In this document: piece after piece, positions 5,047 through 5,207 of the stretch | Numbering within the stretch: position 1 is the first letter of the stretch | Layout of the letters: every line of letters starts with the position of its first letter | Assembly (NCBI GenBank): GCA_947628635.1 | Contig: CANRAX010000078.1 | Location: 1-5,207, forward strand | DNA length: 5,207 nt | Source: an uncultured Bacilli bacterium | GTDB taxonomy: Bacteria > Bacillota_I > Bacilli_A > RF39 > UBA660 | Direction of reading: 5' to 3' | The notes under the pieces: generated by a model | Told to the model about the DNA's origin: nothing | Seen by the model: only the letters and a program-made list of their open reading frames with translations | The model's database searches: none | Translations under genes and position numbers: made by a program

Positions 5047-5207
5047 TTGAAGAATGCATATAGATATTTAATAGGAACAATAATAGGAATAGTTTTAGTA
5101 ATAGGAATATCCGTTTATGCTGTAACAGCCGTAATAGAAAGTAGTGAAGTAACTTATAATAATCAAACAAGTAAAGGTGGCTCTACCAATGTTCAAGGTT
5201 CAATAGA
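5047..5207 (+). CDS. 5' part of a second NVQxAID-family surface protein (partial, cut by window end)
   Basis: The first 53 codons are present, starting with TTG. The product begins with a short basic tail (KNAYR), then a membrane segment (about 8-29), then SSEVTYNNQTSKGG and STNVQGSI. It aligns along its length with residues 5-57 of the 190-aa protein at 49-621: LIGTIIGIV with IIGVIIGII, VYAVTA with SYAVAA, VTYNNQTS with VVYDDKTS, and NVQGSI with NVQSAI. It shares that gene's near-exclusive use of ATA for Ile. It is therefore a paralogue, with its own promoter carrying a G10 tract. What follows the motif (short tail, coiled coil or head domain) lies beyond the window. An N-in/C-out membrane anchor or secreted protein is expected. 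Confidence 0.8.
   Translation, partial: MKNAYRYLIGTIIGIVLVIGISVYAVTAVIESSEVTYNNQTSKGGSTNVQGSI

Noticed and set aside
4928..5170. 80-aa Leu-rich open frame on the minus strand
   Set aside because: It is the antisense of the right-edge surface gene and its promoter; the Pro run comes from the G10 tract, and the + strand has matching paralogue, ribosome binding site and promoter.

Overview
The window looks like a chromosomal stretch from a very AT-rich, low-GC Gram-positive bacterium, probably one of the uncultured gut Bacilli/Mollicutes-related or Clostridia-like Firmicutes. The basis is the A+T-rich codon use, strong GAGG/GGTG-type Shine-Dalgarno sites, TTGAAA/TATAAT promoters, TTG start codons, and cell-surface families common in such genomes. 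Trp is encoded by TGG, so the standard bacterial code applies. All genes lie on the + strand. The lineage call is inference from style, not a search result.

Layout. (1) 1-621: the last 12 codons of an upstream gene, followed 9 nt later by a complete 190-aa paralogue-type surface protein with an N-terminal membrane segment, an NVQxAID motif, a four-heptad coiled coil and a beta-rich C-terminal domain. A hairpin terminator at 654-690 closes this unit. (2) 691-858: a gene-free, AT-rich gap with a short inverted repeat and a likely extended -10 promoter. (3) 859-3428: three closely spaced genes: a 188-aa single-pass membrane protein, a membrane-anchored phosphodiester glycosidase (NAGPA/DUF2233), and a two-helix, VirB2/TrbC-pilin-like membrane domain fused through an acidic Asp/Ser/Glu linker to an SGNH hydrolase. 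A hairpin at 3430-3459 ends it. (4) 3478-4829: a near-consensus promoter drives a 432-aa membrane-anchored protein made of two diverged copies of one extracellular domain; a strong terminator follows at 4870-4917. (5) 4918-5207: a promoter whose -35/-10 spacer holds a run of ten G, then the start of another member of the 190-aa protein's N-terminal family, cut by the window end.

How the parts fit. All five complete proteins are predicted to be anchored in the membrane with their bulk outside the cell, and two are hydrolases likely to act on wall or capsule polymers. The block therefore looks like a cell-envelope decoration or remodelling locus flanked by members of one fibre-like surface protein family. 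The most notable signal is the G10 tract inside the promoter of the last gene. In so AT-rich a genome it is very unlikely by chance, and it sits where slipped-strand changes in length would switch or tune transcription of a surface protein. No RNA genes, CRISPR arrays or insertion sequences were seen.
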